DNA of 64,000 nt from Bombyx mori (GCF_030269925.1 NC_085110.1:7440001-7504000); one strand, 5' to 3'; counted from the stretch's first letter, positions 48,121 to 60,419 are shown. Program-made: numbers and translations. The notes: generated by a model from the sequence alone, not told the origin.

Positions 48121-49041
48121 ATTAAGTGTATAATCTATGCATATTATATTTGAGAGTCAAAGTTGGACTTTTTGGCGGGAACGCGAGGAGTGAAGTTGTG
48201 TGATTTGTTTTATTTTGTCTATTTAGTGTTTCTTCAGGTTTAAATGTGTAATAACGGTGGTTTATTAACTGTTTAATATCTGTGAAAGTGCACAAATGTG
48301 GGAAAATGAAACAAAGCTGCTGGACGTAACTTCTCGGATTCGTCCAAAAAATCCACTGAAAAAATCTCAGTAAATGACCACCATTTTACTGCGATTATAT
48401 TTCATCCCATATCATCTCATTTCATTAAATTTCATGCCAGTTGATTAATGTTTCAAATTAATCATCTTCATTTCATTTCACTCCATATTATCATTTTTCA
48501 TAAAATTAAGAATATAAAGTAAAATAAGACATGACTTAAAGGTCTCAGTTACCAGGTCATAAAATCTCTTAAAAAAAAGAGTAAAAGTGAAGACTTTTTG
48601 GCGGGAACGCGAGGAGTGAAGTTGTGTGATTTGTTTTATTTTGTCTATTTAGTGTTTCTTCAGGTTTAAATGTGTAATAATGGTGGTTTATTAACTGTTT
48701 AATATCTGTGAAAGTGCACAAATGTGGGAAAATGAAACAAAGCTGCTGGACGTAACTTCTCAGGTTCCTCCAAAAAGTCCACTGAAAAAATCTCAGTAAA
48801 TGACCACCATTTTACTGCGATTATATTTCATCCCATATCATTTAATTTCATTAAATTTCATCCCAGTTGATTAATGTCTCAAATTAATCATCTTCATTTC
48901 ATTTCACTCCATATTATCATTTTTCATAAAATTAAGAATATAAAGTAAAATAAGACATGACTTAAAGGTCTTAGTTACCAGGTCATAAAATCTCTTAAAA
49001 AAAGAGTCAAAGTGGCCCAAAGCATAGATTATACACTTAAT
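48121..49041 (+). repeat. Two tandem copies of repeat C upstream of Dr1
   Basis: Copies at about 48168-48575 and 48591-49005, each beginning ACTTTTTGGCGGGAACGC and ending 'CCAGGTCATAAAATCTCTTA' plus an A run. The pair is bracketed by ATTAAGTGTATAATCTATGC (48121) and its exact reverse complement (to 49041). The second copy ends 100 bp before the Dr1 start. Three 'TGGCCCAAAG' repeats follow. Confidence 0.8.
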
Positions 49042-49104
49042 GGCCCAAAGTGGCCCAAAGGCTACCACAAAAAAATAGAAGTGGGCGTTCATAAATTCGT
49101 TACC

Positions 49105-51224
49105 ATGGGAAGTCCAGAGCGTGAACTTTGTCCACCACCTTCAGAAGAGGACGAACTGACTCTACCAAGAGCTAGTATAAATAAAATGATAAAAGAGTTA
49201 GTGCCTTCTGTTCGTGTAGCGTTCGAGTCAAGGGAGTTAATCCTAAATTGCTGCACTGAATTCATACATTTGATTAGTTCTGAAGCCAATGAAGTATGTA
49301 ATCAAAGCAATAAGAAAACAATTAATGCAGAACATGTCCTTACAGGTATATATTTCACTATTGTTAAAAGACAATTAATATTATCATAAGGAACACGAAC
49401 ATATTTTTTTTACGAATTTAACTTTAAGCTTCAGTATCAAACTAATTTTCAGCCCTAGACAGATTAGGATTTAGTGACTACACAATAGAAGCAGAAGCTG
49501 TCTTAAAAGATTGTAAAGCAGTGGCGGCTAAAAGAAGACGACAAAGCACACGCCTTGAGAATTTAGGCATTCCAGAAGAAGAATTATTGAGACAACAACA
49601 AGAACTGTTTGCAAAGGTTTAAACAATTTAAATCAGTATTTTCTTAACCATTATGAAATTCAATAAAAATGTGTCTGTGGTCATGATTTTGAAATGAAAA
49701 AAATGAAGTAACAATCTTACCAAACCAATCAGACTAATCCGACATATGTAATAAACCCTATTTATATTATAGAGCAATTATGTTTCAATTCATTTAATGT
49801 AAACATTAGATGTGGATTTGTTGATCTTCATACAAACTGGTCAATAATAAATTGGTCTCTAATGTCATTTAAACAACATAAGGATGGGATTGTTATATAG
49901 ACCATACAAAAAAAAACCAATTTGATTCAATTTAATTCAAAGTAATCACCCCATTTAAATGTCAGCTTAAGCTTCATACTTTAGTCCTTTCTACTCAGGA
50001 ATGTACAGGAACTTTTAGAGAACACTTATTAACCTAACCCTTTGAGGTGTAACAGCAATCATGCAATACAAGCTGTTAAACAATACAATTGAGGCTTCAA
50101 TCAAGGTTCATATAGAACAAACTCGAGTAAGCACTTTGTAATAACCTAGATGTTGTATTTCTTAAGCTTTGGGAAAATAAGTAGGAAAAAAGTGTTCATA
50201 AAAAAATATGGAATCGAGCAAGCCCCTGTATTTGATATCTTATTTTGTTAGATATGTTAACAGGAGACAGAGTATGATAAAACCACATTTTCATAATTAC
50301 TTATGGTCAATATGAGAACCAATTGTAGATATTATTTTAATATAATTATATCTCATGGCAAATAGTTTGTGTATATACTGGTTTAACTTTTATGACTGGT
50401 TTAACTTAGTCCATGTGGTTTTCTTAATTTTTAATCATTAAATCAAATTTCTCTCCGAGAAATGACCTCTTATCCTTTTATATATCGACGCTTGAAAGGC
50501 AAATGTGACTAAGCGACAATGCGTGAACTTTACAGTAGACTAATTTAAAGTTGAAATACCTGACAACAAAATTTATTTTAATGAGTCTAGCTGTAGTAGA
50601 ATCTAGCTAGTAGCTGTAGGATTGAAATTATTTTAATAGACCTAGAAATATATATTTTTTGCAAGTCGAATATGGTTATTGCCTATCATTTATGTACAAA
50701 GCAGTTATTGTCGCTTAGTCATGTTTGCCTTTCAAGCATCAATATGTTTTAAATTATATATAAAAAAAAATATTTTTTCTTATAAATCCTCCATTAAAAT
50801 ATACGTCATTATCTTATTGCCATCTAGTGGCCGACGCTCGTAAACAGAATGTGTGAGAAACGACCTAGCTCACTATCTCCCTCTCAAAGGTCTAGTGGTT
50901 TGCGAGACGATCTGTCTATTTTCTCATTCTCGCTCCTCTTAAATTGTATCTTTTCTCTCAAGCTGTAACGAAGTAACTGCCTAACTATCGTGAGTTAAAT
51001 ATTACTCTCAATGCGCCTAAAAAAATTCACTTTTAAAAAATACCCAATTTATAATTAAACTTTATTTAACACAGGCCCGTGAGGAACAAGCAAAACAAGA
51101 ACAGCAACAGTGGCTTTTACTACAACAACAAGGACTTGTTGGTGTTGAAGGAAATGCACAACCATATGTACCACCTACAACTGCTCCAAGAACTGATGAT
51201 GATGAAGATGATGATTACTCATAA
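49105..51224 (+). CDS. Dr1: Dr1 / NC2-beta transcription cofactor
   Basis: Three exons: 49105-49345, 49453-49616, 51075-51224; 184 aa plus TAA. The start context is TACCATGG. It pairs with NC2-alpha (DRAP1) through histone folds and clamps TBP on DNA, blocking TFIIA/TFIIB; family members repress TATA promoters, stimulate DPE promoters and affect Pol III. Seen: histone fold at about residues 18-90 ('LPRASINKMIKELVPSVRVA', 'EFIHLISSEANEVCNQSNKK'), the 'RLENLGIPEEELLRQQQELF' helix, a Gln-rich segment (QEQQQWLLLQQQ) and an acidic end (DDDEDDDYS). Intron 2 carries a MITE. All parts are intact. Confidence 0.95.
50485..50742. mobile_element. MITE in Dr1 intron 2
   Basis: Inverted ends 'GCTTGAAAGGCAAATGTGAC' and (reverse) 'GCTTGAAAGGCAAACATGAC', about 36 bp with few mismatches, flanked by TA on both sides; 258 bp, no ORF. 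Tc1/mariner-type by its duplication. Confidence 0.7.
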
Positions 51225-51229
51225 GAAAC

Positions 51230-51585
51230 ATTTAATTAGGTTATTGTTTAATATTATGACAGTTTTGTTTCTGGCTGTGTTATAATATAAATGTTGTTTG
51301 TGTCATGTATTTAATTTAAATTTACTTAATGTGAACAAAATTTCACACTAAATTTTAAATTACTTCTATAGATCCTATGTCGCTCTCAAACTAAAGATGA
51401 ATCTAAAACTTGATAGTATGTAACCTAAAAACCATAATATAATGAGGCGTATTTGAAGAGAGTGCATAGTGAAATTCCAATTATTAAGTGTATGAACTAT
51501 GATGCCAGTTAATACATGGTTATACAATAAGTATACCACTGTCTCTTCTAAAAGTTCACTAAGCTGGATGTTTTGCCTTTATTTA
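51230..51585. other. Dr1 3' UTR and flank
   Basis: AT-rich, no ORF. 'ATTAAGTGTATGAACTATG' at about 51484 is a diverged copy of the repeat C flank motif. No clear poly(A) signal was picked out. Confidence 0.4.
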
Positions 51586-51910
51586 GTCAAAATCGTCGTG
51601 GCCTAAAGGATAAGACGCCTGGTGCATTTGTGTTGAGCGATACACTGGTGTTCGAATCCTGCGTAATTATTGGTGGTCGGACTTCTTGTTGGTCCGCACG
51701 GATAGGTACCACAACCCTGGCTATTTCTGCCGTGAAGCAGTAATCCGTTTCGGTTTGAAGGGTGGGTTAGCCATTATAACTATACTGAGACCTTAGAATT
51801 AAAACTCATATCTCAAGGTGAGTGGCGGCATTTACGTTGTAGATGTCTATGGGCTCCGGTAACCGTTTAAAACTAGGTGGGCCATGAGCTCTTCCACCAA
51901 TCTATGCAAA
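51586..51910 (+). repeat. Bm1-type SINE with internal deletion
   Basis: The head 'CGTGGCCTAAAGGATAAGAC' and B box 'GGTGTTCGAATCCTGC' jump directly to 'GTAATTATTGGTGGTCGGAC', skipping about 110 bp present at 42340-42430. Then body and tail. Confidence 0.85.
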
Positions 51911-52018
51911 AATACGGCGTTGATTGACATGTTAATAGTAACAGATGTTCCCAAATTTATTAAAATTAATGTAAGAGGTAAAAGCGATCGATTTTAGTGG
52001 GTATACTGACATAAATGT

Positions 52019-52366
52019 TGTTACGCCGGTAAGAGTAACGCTATCTTTCGCCGAATAGTCGAACGAATAGGGAAGGATCTAGTAGCACCTAGAACGTTCG
52101 AGAAGTACAACGCCATCTATTGTCAGATAGTGGAAACACACAATACTAGACTTTTGTGGAATATTCTTGATAATTTTAGGGATGTGGTATCGGCGTATAA
52201 GAGCGTTGCAGATATGACAGGCAGTTAGTAATCGGAACTACTCGAAGCGAAGCGGAAGAAGCGAATTGAGAATTTTAAAGTGTTTGTGAAGTGTTTTAAG
52301 TGTTGAATACAGTGATAACATGTAATTCGGTAAAATTTTATTTATCCCGAACCCCAGCGCGTAACA
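52019..52366 (+). mobile_element. Probable solo LTR
   Basis: TGTTACGCCGG ... CCAGCGCGTAACA, 348 bp, with inverted TGTTACG/CGTAACA ends. The flanks AAATGT and ATATGT could be a 6-bp duplication with one mismatch. No internal genes. The family is not identified; TGTTACG ends are common in insect LTR elements. Confidence 0.55.
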
Positions 52367-52946
52367 ATATGTATATTGGCAGTCCAAATTCTGAAGGAAA
52401 CTGGGAAGTTTGTATGAGCTGTAACTCGCTATTTATCTTTATTATTAGCACAACTACATTATCAAATCAAATTAGTTGATCAAACGATTAGTTATAATTA
52501 GTGGGTCGATACAAACACACGCAAACACTTGTTAATTATAAATGAAGAAATAAATGTAGTATTAGTAAAATTATAAAATATACATATAATGTAAAAAATA
52601 ACTGTCTTTACATTTTCGTACACGATTAAAAGGTATACCCTTTTCAGTATCATGTACCTAATTAATAAACTAGGTTTTAAAACAGTTTACGCGGAGTTTC
52701 TTACCAACCTTTAGAACAAAATTTGGTACAAAAGTAGTGAAACAATGGCCTCACTTTTAGCTAGACTAAGACTGGACTTGTTTATGATTTAAAAAAGTAA
52801 TTACACATAAGTTTCAAGAACACATTCAGCCTTCGATCAACAATAGTAACTAGATTTCGGGTCGGTGCATAAAATCCGTCTCGTCAAATAACAGCGCACT
52901 TGAAATGTGAGCTCTTATTTTGTTTAGTTCACTTCAAACACAGCCA

Positions 52947-53407
52947 ATGTCAACCCGTCTCACAATACCGCAGTGTGTATTCAAAAGTTGCAAAAATAAG
53001 GCCCGAAAAAGCAATTTAACGGCCGGAATATCTTACTTTCGGTAAGTACATGAAGTATAAACTATATTGTAAGCTTTAAACTTATAAATAATATTAAATT
53101 TTGAACAAAATTACCGATTTTTAACCACCGCTACAAATGTTGGCCAAGGCTCGGCCAACACATGGACAAACTTTTGCTGAACAGAACAGTAAATGCATGG
53201 CGTAGATTTATGTTGTAATAATTTTTTAAAATTTGTTAGCAGCACATCAAAATTAGTTGGTTAAAATTGGTTAATGCTGCTTTTGTGTCTGTTTGTTGGA
53301 CTCTCATTAGATACTTAGCTTTCCATTTTTATTTTAGCTTTCCTAGCAATCACGTGTGCAGAATGGATCTCGATTGTCGCCAGAGAAACAAGAGATTACT
53401 TTTATAA
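52947..53407 (+). pseudogene. THAP-domain gene fragment, frameshifted
   Basis: Exon 52947-53041 (MSTRLTIPQCVFKSCKNKAR..., ending 'ISYFR' at donor CG|GTAAGT) joins in frame to 53338 ('FPSNHVC'), giving the C-x4-C ... F-x-FP start of a THAP zinc finger. The next THAP hallmark, 'EWISIVARETRDYFYKPAK', lies in the +1 frame, so one base appears lost near 53355. The in-frame reading stops at 53407. THAP domains bind DNA and occur in host regulators and P-element-like transposases. Too little remains to tell which. Confidence 0.6.
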
Positions 53408-55289
53408 GCCAGCTAAGATCTCCGCTTATTGACACTGGACATCTTTGCCTTCCGTGCTCACGGCTACTGAAACGGGACGAAACATTGTAATAAAAAAACC
53501 ACGCTTGAAACCGTTTAAACGTTGTTTTATTATGTGCACTGGTCGCGAAAACTTAAAAATATATATTACACAAAAACGTAACGCTAATAAAATAATAAGT
53601 AATGTATAGATACTAACACACATACATTTCCAAAACATAAAAAGTAAACAACTAAACTTTTACTTTAATTCATTAATAAATTATTTTAGTGTTAAGCGCG
53701 ACTCCCTTACCTCCTGTAGTAAATAGAAATCGGCATTTCAAGAAGCAAAAATAAATAAAGCAAAAATAAATAAAGCAAAACGATGTTAGTTCTCAGAGCA
53801 ATTAAGGGAAAAGTTACTTTGTTGCCTTTAAGATTGATTTAACATTAAAAGTTGTTTAAAATATGTCTTTTTATTGGTAAGTGACAGGAGTAATTTATTG
53901 CTTTGCTCGTTTTATGTGACGAATGATCGTAAGTATTAGATAATGTTTTGGAGATTTGTGACTTTATTTCTAGGTGCCATAGTTGTTATTAGTTTGAACG
54001 TAAAAGTGTTTCAAAACTTTTTTCTCCGTTTGTTAGTAAACGAATGTAGCTATATAAGTATATATTCACGCGGACAGTTGTTGCTTTAATTTTGTACGTA
54101 TCCCTTTATCTAGTTACTATTGTTGATCGAAGCATTCAGCAATAAGGCACCCGGACGGTCTTATCAAGCTTTAAAATAAGGTTATCTAAATTGACCTATC
54201 TAGCCCTGCCTATCTGCATAGTGCATATCCTAAAGAGCGGCACGCTGGCAACCCGATACCATGTGGGTAATGTTTTCGTTTTGTGTAAATAATGCCATCA
54301 ATACGCCAAACAAGATTTGTGTGCATTGGAATAATAGTTATATTCTAGTTATGCTAGTGTCCGGAAGGTATAAATAAGGTCCTTTTTATGATTGAAAATT
54401 TAAAAACCAATTTTCATTTATACTTTAAAAAACTCAGACTACAAGGCGAACATGGGCATTCCCTCTCTGTTGCATACCAGAACTTAGAAAATAAAAAGAT
54501 GCTATTGTTCTTGAATAAAAAAATCTAATACATTAATAAAAAACTGTCTATATTCGTCGTAACTTCCTCATACGAAGGTTCCGTCGTTGATACAGGTCAA
54601 TCAAGTGCCGGTTTGAAATTTAACTAGCATCTATCATAAAATCCAGATTGTAAAATTTTTCGATCTAGCGATTCCCCCTGGTAAATCTTTCGTTTAGTTT
54701 TACGGAAAGTTAAGGAATTATAAAGTCCAGTAGGTAATTTTTAAAGCTTTATTTTGAATGAAATTGTCCGTTTACAATAATATGAATCTTATGTTCAACA
54801 TACGGTATTTACGAGAATGCTGTGACATCACACGGTAAGTTTAATACCAACCCTGGTGCGTTTGATTGTAATATTTCTCATCTTTCTATAAAGGATGTAA
54901 GGCAATCGTTCTGAAAGCAGCAATCGAAATAATACACTACCTCAATCAAGTCAAGATTTATATTCTAAATGATAAATCTTATCTGGCTTGAGAAACCGGC
55001 CCTATCAATCATCATTATCAGCAGCATAATCTATGCTTCTATTTCAATATTTTTAGAAGTTTTGTTTATATAATTAGGTATTGATGGAAAATAACACATA
55101 ATTAGGTACGACTACAATGCCTTTTTTTAGTGCGAGCAAATATAGGTTCCGTTTTAACAGATACTCGACATCTAATAAGCTAACTTTGAACTCATATCTC
55201 AAGGACAACGAAACCCAGAATCAAAAGTAGTAAAAAAAATCTTAGTAAGAATAATAATTATACATTGCACTAAACTTCGGAGAATACTT

Positions 55290-55400
55290 GTAATTTTTTT
55301 AATTGCCCTTGTAGGCAGACGAGCACACGGCCCACCTGATGGTGAGTGGTTACTGTCGCCCATGGACTTCAGCAATGCCAGGGGCAGAGTCAAGCCGCTG
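55290..55400 (-). repeat. SINE fragment, variant type
   Basis: 'GGCAGACGAGCACACGGCCC' and 'CCATGGACTTCAGCAATGCC', the reverse complement of the variant at 10495. Confidence 0.65.
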
Positions 55401-56284
55401 CCTGGAGTAGCTATTTGCATTATAGTTCTACAAACTGATGTATTCGTATTCAGTAATGCAATTATTGTTAAATCACTACACACTTAACATTAATACTTAC
55501 ATATTATTAACTAGGCTTAAATAAAAAAGGCTTAAATTATCCAGTCCAATCGTGATTGTTCCTTAAGTTATTGTACATATATTGGATAACCTAGTATCTG
55601 TATTCTATACATATAACTTACGGGAATTGTAATTTGGTCGGTTGCTTAATTTATTGCTTTCAATAATAATTACCTATTCAAAGTTGCGCAAATTTCCGTT
55701 TTTATTTCAATATTTGTATTTTATTTGGTATCTATTAATATTATTCGTCACAATCTAGCATTCTACTAAGGCGCATTACAAAATGTATAATTTAATATAA
55801 AATTCATAATGGTACATATAAATGGTAAAAGAAAATACTAGTCTAGTTAGTCTAGTCTAGGTGTCTTAGGTCCTAGACATTGCTTTATATCTTTAATCAG
55901 ACGGAATAATTGTTATAACGATGCGGATTTTCTGCTCTTTTCTTTTAAACTATCAAATTGAATACCTAATTCAACCAGGATTTACATTATTGGGCACTAG
56001 ACTTCAGAAACATAACAAAAATACTTAATATTTATATAGAACCTGATAGATTTAAAATTGAACTAAGGGTGCATTTTACTCATTTAAATATCAAACGTAC
56101 GTATCTTGTTTTTTTTTAAAACCCGGTTTTGTAAATACAAATCACAATGCATGACGTCACGCCACCCATTCAAATTTAACAGAAATAGTTGTGTTTATGG
56201 GTCATGTATTACATTCTTGAAGTTCGAGATAATGAAATATGTATTCCTTTTATATTAATATATTGGGCGAATTGTATTGAATAC

Positions 56285-56470
56285 ATTAACTCGTACCAAC
56301 CCACTTAGTTTCTCATCAGATTCTTATTAGTGGGGCGCGATTCCGATCCAGTGGTAGATTCAGCGAAGCACTGCTCTTGCGAGAGTCAGTGTTAGCAATT
56401 CTCTCAAATTGAGCCCGTGAGCTCACTTGCCTTTTCGCGGGTAGTTGGCCCCTTAGGCTACCAACGATTA
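56285..56470 (-). repeat. Dispersed repeat family B, diverged reverse copy
   Basis: 'CCAGTGGTAGATTCAGCGAA' and 'GCCCGTGAGCTCACTTGCC' correspond to the reverse of the 31594 copy. Confidence 0.65.
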
Positions 56471-57339
56471 GGCAGAAAAAATAAAATTGAATTTTGTGCA
56501 CTATGTTCTAAAGTAATTTTAGGTTACGGCCAATTTTACTAGTTAGGTTACTAAGAAAAAATTAATTCAGATTCAATACAGTTGTAACTTTGTAGGCCGT
56601 CTAATGGATGGTTGACGTCACACGCGTTCACCATGAAATTCAAAAAAGAAGTTAAAACATGATGAAAACTTTTTAAATTTATTCGAATTTAAACTAACAA
56701 GGAGTATTACGTACATATAGAAAAATAGTGAAGTACTCTATTTATAGAAGTTTGTATAATAATTTTAAGTATTTAATACAAATTTCCGTTCTTATATTAA
56801 TTAAAAAAAAATCATTATCAAAATTTCCTAAATTTGTATGTTTAAATTTCGACAACAATTACTCGTATTCCTTATAAATAAATCCACATTATACACAACC
56901 TTGGAACCATGAGCGTTACTTTTGTTAAATTTTGTTTTTGTTAATTATTACTATTCGAAACCATGAGTGCTAAACTTTTTATTATTATTATTACTATTCG
57001 TTTATATTTACTTTATTTTAAGTACTAATAGAACTGAGAATTACTTTCACGTAAGAGTATCGATAGTTGCCGCCTCCTCAGTCTGCCTAGCCGAAAATTC
57101 CAAAATAAGGAAATATTAAAGTTTTAGCTTGTACCTACAACCTATAAGGCAACCGGGCACAAACAACAAAATAATCTAAAAAGTAAATGTAAAGAATGTT
57201 AATGAAATTAAAACGATCTTTCAAAATTTTTTTAGGAGAAAATAAATACATATTTTAATTCACTACCTAAAAGTAATAAATTAATAATTCAAACACTCTT
57301 CTCAAACTAAGCACTAACCACAACGTATGATGTCATATG

Positions 57340-57592
57340 TAGGTTTTTATTTATTGCTTAGATGGGTGGACGAGCTCACAGCCCACCTGATGTTAAGTGG
57401 TTACTGGAGCCCATAGACATCTACAACGTAAAAGCGCCACCCACCTTGAGATATAAGTTCTAAGGTCTCAAGGATACAACGGCTGCCCCACCCTTCAAAC
57501 CGAAACGCATTACTGCTTCACGGCAGAAATAGACAGGGTGGTGGTACCTACCCGCACGGACTCACAAAAAGTCCTACCTCCAGTATAGGTAG
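57340..57592 (-). repeat. Bm1-type SINE body
   Basis: The T-rich start, GCTTAGATGGGTGGACGAGC and 'CAACGGCTGCCCCACCCTTC' are close to consensus. It stops at 'GTCCTACCTCCAGTATAGG', so the head is missing. Confidence 0.9.
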
Positions 57593-58129
57593 TAGTTGTG
57601 AATTAATGGATGATTTAACAGCACGTAAAAAGTTTCTTGTTCCGACGAACCTCAATTGCAAACTTACATGGAAACAATAGTCATTTACATTATTCAAAAA
57701 TTCATCCAATCTTATTATATATATATGACTCACTGGAAAACATAACAGAGACAGAATGGTAGTTCCTACTCGAGCGGGTGCACAGTACCACCAGTAACTA
57801 TGCAAATATATAACGGGCGGGACCACGGATTTTAATAAATGAGTATCTAACTAATTTAGTAAAAAAAATAACCAACTGGGGTATTTGAATCCAGGTATGG
57901 CCGAATCACACAGTAAATGTAAACGCCTGCCTATATAGTGTAATAAAAGATTGGCAACTATAATGATAATTGCTTTTTAAATTGAAATAGGAACTCGGGT
58001 GGTGGTGATACAAAATGCTATCATTTCCTCAATACAAGACTATGTTCGAAGTCCACAAACACTCAAAAAAGTCGAACTACAGTCGACTGCCAATCCTAGC
58101 TGGTAATAATATCCTTGTTGTGAGAATGA

Positions 58130-58285
58130 GATGTTTTTTTTTTTCGGGATAAATGGTAGCCTATGTCACCCTCTTGACCTAAACTGCCATTAAAACAAAA
58201 TAATCTGTTGCTTCATTTCAACTTGAAACAAGGACAGACAAACAAATACACTTTCACATTCGTATTATTAGTATTGATAAAATAG
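58130..58285 (+). repeat. Tail of a dispersed repeat
   Basis: 'CGGGATAAATGGTAGCCTAT' and the end 'ATTCGTATTATTAGTATTGA', the same general type as 19405-19860. Confidence 0.45.
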
Positions 58286-58724
58286 TTTTATGGTGTATTG
58301 TATGGTTTCAAAAAACTGGAATCTAATTCTTACTTACTTACGAAAATTAATAGGTAAATTTTAGTGATTGACTTTCTTAGTTTCAACGTAACATTTAGAA
58401 TTGAAATTTTGAGAAATCGATATAAATAAAAATACATCTAATACCCCCGAACTAGAATATCATTGGCGTCCATTCTCAAAACACACATGAGAGAATAACG
58501 AGAATGAACTCATTACTAAGACAAGTAGACCCCGAATGCTAAATATATATAACAAAAAGAAAACAGTATAATATACTTAGAAGTTATAATGCGATGTGAT
58601 TATGCCGGTGTTTAAGTCTCGCAGGCACATGACAATTATGCAAATGAAATACGTGGGTAGTTACGAGTTCATGAACAACTGCCATAATAAATTATTAGCA
58701 GCACGAAATAAAAATCAAAGCTGC

Positions 58725-58945
58725 GTGAATTATAATTTTTGTAATTACTGCCGGCAAGGGATGTTGTAAGCTCACACGGTTAAGTACAATAACCCTGTCT
58801 ATTTTTGCTGCGAAGCAGTCATACCTTCCGATTTGAAGGTTACGAGAGCCATTATACTATAAAATTTAGTAGCGTAGTGAATAGCAGCATTCCCATTTTG
58901 ATATCTATGAGCATCGGTAACCACTTGCCACCAAATGAAACATCA
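58725..58945 (+). repeat. Old Bm1-type SINE
   Basis: 'GTCTATTTTTGCTGCGAAGC' and 'GATATCTATGAGCATCGGTA' are diverged Bm1 blocks in order. Confidence 0.5.
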
Positions 58946-59214
58946 GCTGCATACACAATCAACGATGTATATCAAAACAGATGAAATATAATAATTTTAT
59001 AAAAGTTTAAGCTTAATTATAATTTTCACATTCTTTATACAATCCAACATTAAATTAGTACAAAATAATGTTAATATTCAAATTGCATACGATCCCGACA
59101 GTTTTGACCGGTTCGCTAAAAAAAAAGTAATCATCATAAATATGGGGTAAAGTGGATGGAAGACGATCCAGAGGTCGGAACCAAAAGAGATGGAGTGACC
59201 AAGTGTCCGAGCAT

Positions 59215-59815
59215 CAGTGTGCTTAGTGCGAGTTTCTTAACGTTCTCGATAGCGTAAAAGTAACTCAAATCTGTATGTAGTTGAAACAGCGCCCCTAGCG
59301 GAAAACGTAGGCAAACGTTCCAACTCCATACAAATTTGATTTAACTTTTACGCTATCGAGAACGTTATAAATATCGGTTGTCTGTAAAGTCGGTTTACTG
59401 ACGATAGTTGAACGTGACAACGTCATAAGAAAGTACTGATGGAATGGTTTCATTTTTTCAAAAGAAAATTTTAATTTTATTTGTTTGTTAGATATTTTGT
59501 ATGGACAATTGACATCACATTCACTTTTCACTGAACTTCATACTTGACGAAAACATGTAAATGTATTATTGTATAGCAGCTGTCCACGCGGATGCATCGC
59601 TCACTCAAGTAGGAGAGAGACAGATGTCGAATGCTGCCAAACGCGGCGGCCGATTGTGCTTCTTTGTCGTTGCGCGCTCTCGCTTGCACTTCAAGCCTTA
59701 AATGGAACGCCTCAGAGCGAGGTAACGCCGCATGAGTCATGTTTTTTCGTGCGTGCAGCCGGCTCCATCGAATTATAAGACGTTGTCACGTCAAAAACTC
59801 GCACTAAGCACACTG
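59215..59815. mobile_element. Element with three nested inverted repeats
   Basis: Outer ends CAGTGTGCTTAGTGCGAGTT(T) at 59215-59235 and the exact reverse complement at 59795-59815. A second inverted pair, AACGTTCTCGATAGCGTAAA..., lies at 59239-59261 / 59344-59366 (23 bp, perfect). A third, CGTGACAACGTC, lies at 59413-59424 / 59779-59790. No ORF is convincing. No target duplication is clear. Looks like a MITE, or one inserted in another. Confidence 0.65.
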
Positions 59816-59929
59816 GACACGAGACTGAGTTACGCACTTCACTGCGCCACTGACCGACAAATTACAAAAAAGTCACAGGCGGGCGCGTCACGATGCTCAG
59901 CAATGATCGACTGAAGGAGGAGGAGGATA

Positions 59930-60240
59930 AATATGTAGAAAGTAAGTCGTAATATTATAGAGCTGAGAGAGGTACGGTGGCGATGTCAGTGTCCGCGACC
60001 GGGTTTATTGTTGGTTAGCAACAAGCCGCCGAGCAGTGCGAATGCCGCGACGGCGAAGTACAGTCACGCGCGCGGTCTCCGTCCGGCGGCGGACACGCGC
60101 GCGCTCTCGCACCGTCATTGCGTCGGTTTCAGGGCCGCCAGCTTCCTGCCTCGAGCGCGAGCCTCTTGACGTGACGTCGTGTATTCGAACCACAATACGT
60201 TCGGTATCAACGTTGTGTCCCTTATCATTAGCATTTCACT
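59930..60240. promoter_or_regulatory. CpG-rich island with CRE-like site
   Basis: Strongly GC/CpG-rich (ACGCGCGCGGTCTCC, GGACACGCGCGCGCTCTC) in AT-rich DNA, with TGACGTGACGTCG at about 60170, a CREB/ATF-type site. Short Arg-rich frames occur on both strands and look like chance. It could be a promoter or first exon of a gene not otherwise visible. Confidence 0.35.
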
Positions 60241-60419
60241 TATTTTTCTGCAAAGACATTCAAACGTTTACATACATTATACGAAATAATACAGTTGGTT
60301 ATATTACAATTTCGAATTTAAGCATTTTAATAGATCGATTCAATTAGTTTTGCATTTAAAATACTATAGGTAAAAGTCCAGACGACTGGATTTGGAACAC
60401 ACATCGATGTACGGATTAT

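Larger units (their letters stand above)
53410..59210. other. Long stretch without recognisable genes
   Basis: No exon I can support on either strand. A 17-bp tandem duplication (AAAATAAATAAAGCAAA) sits at about 53744-53775. SINE and family B remnants are listed separately. The rest is AT-rich single-copy-looking DNA. Confidence 0.5.

Noticed and set aside
60005..60347. Arg-rich ORFs on both strands in the CpG island
   Set aside because: Arg-rich frames are expected from CG repeats; no conserved pattern.
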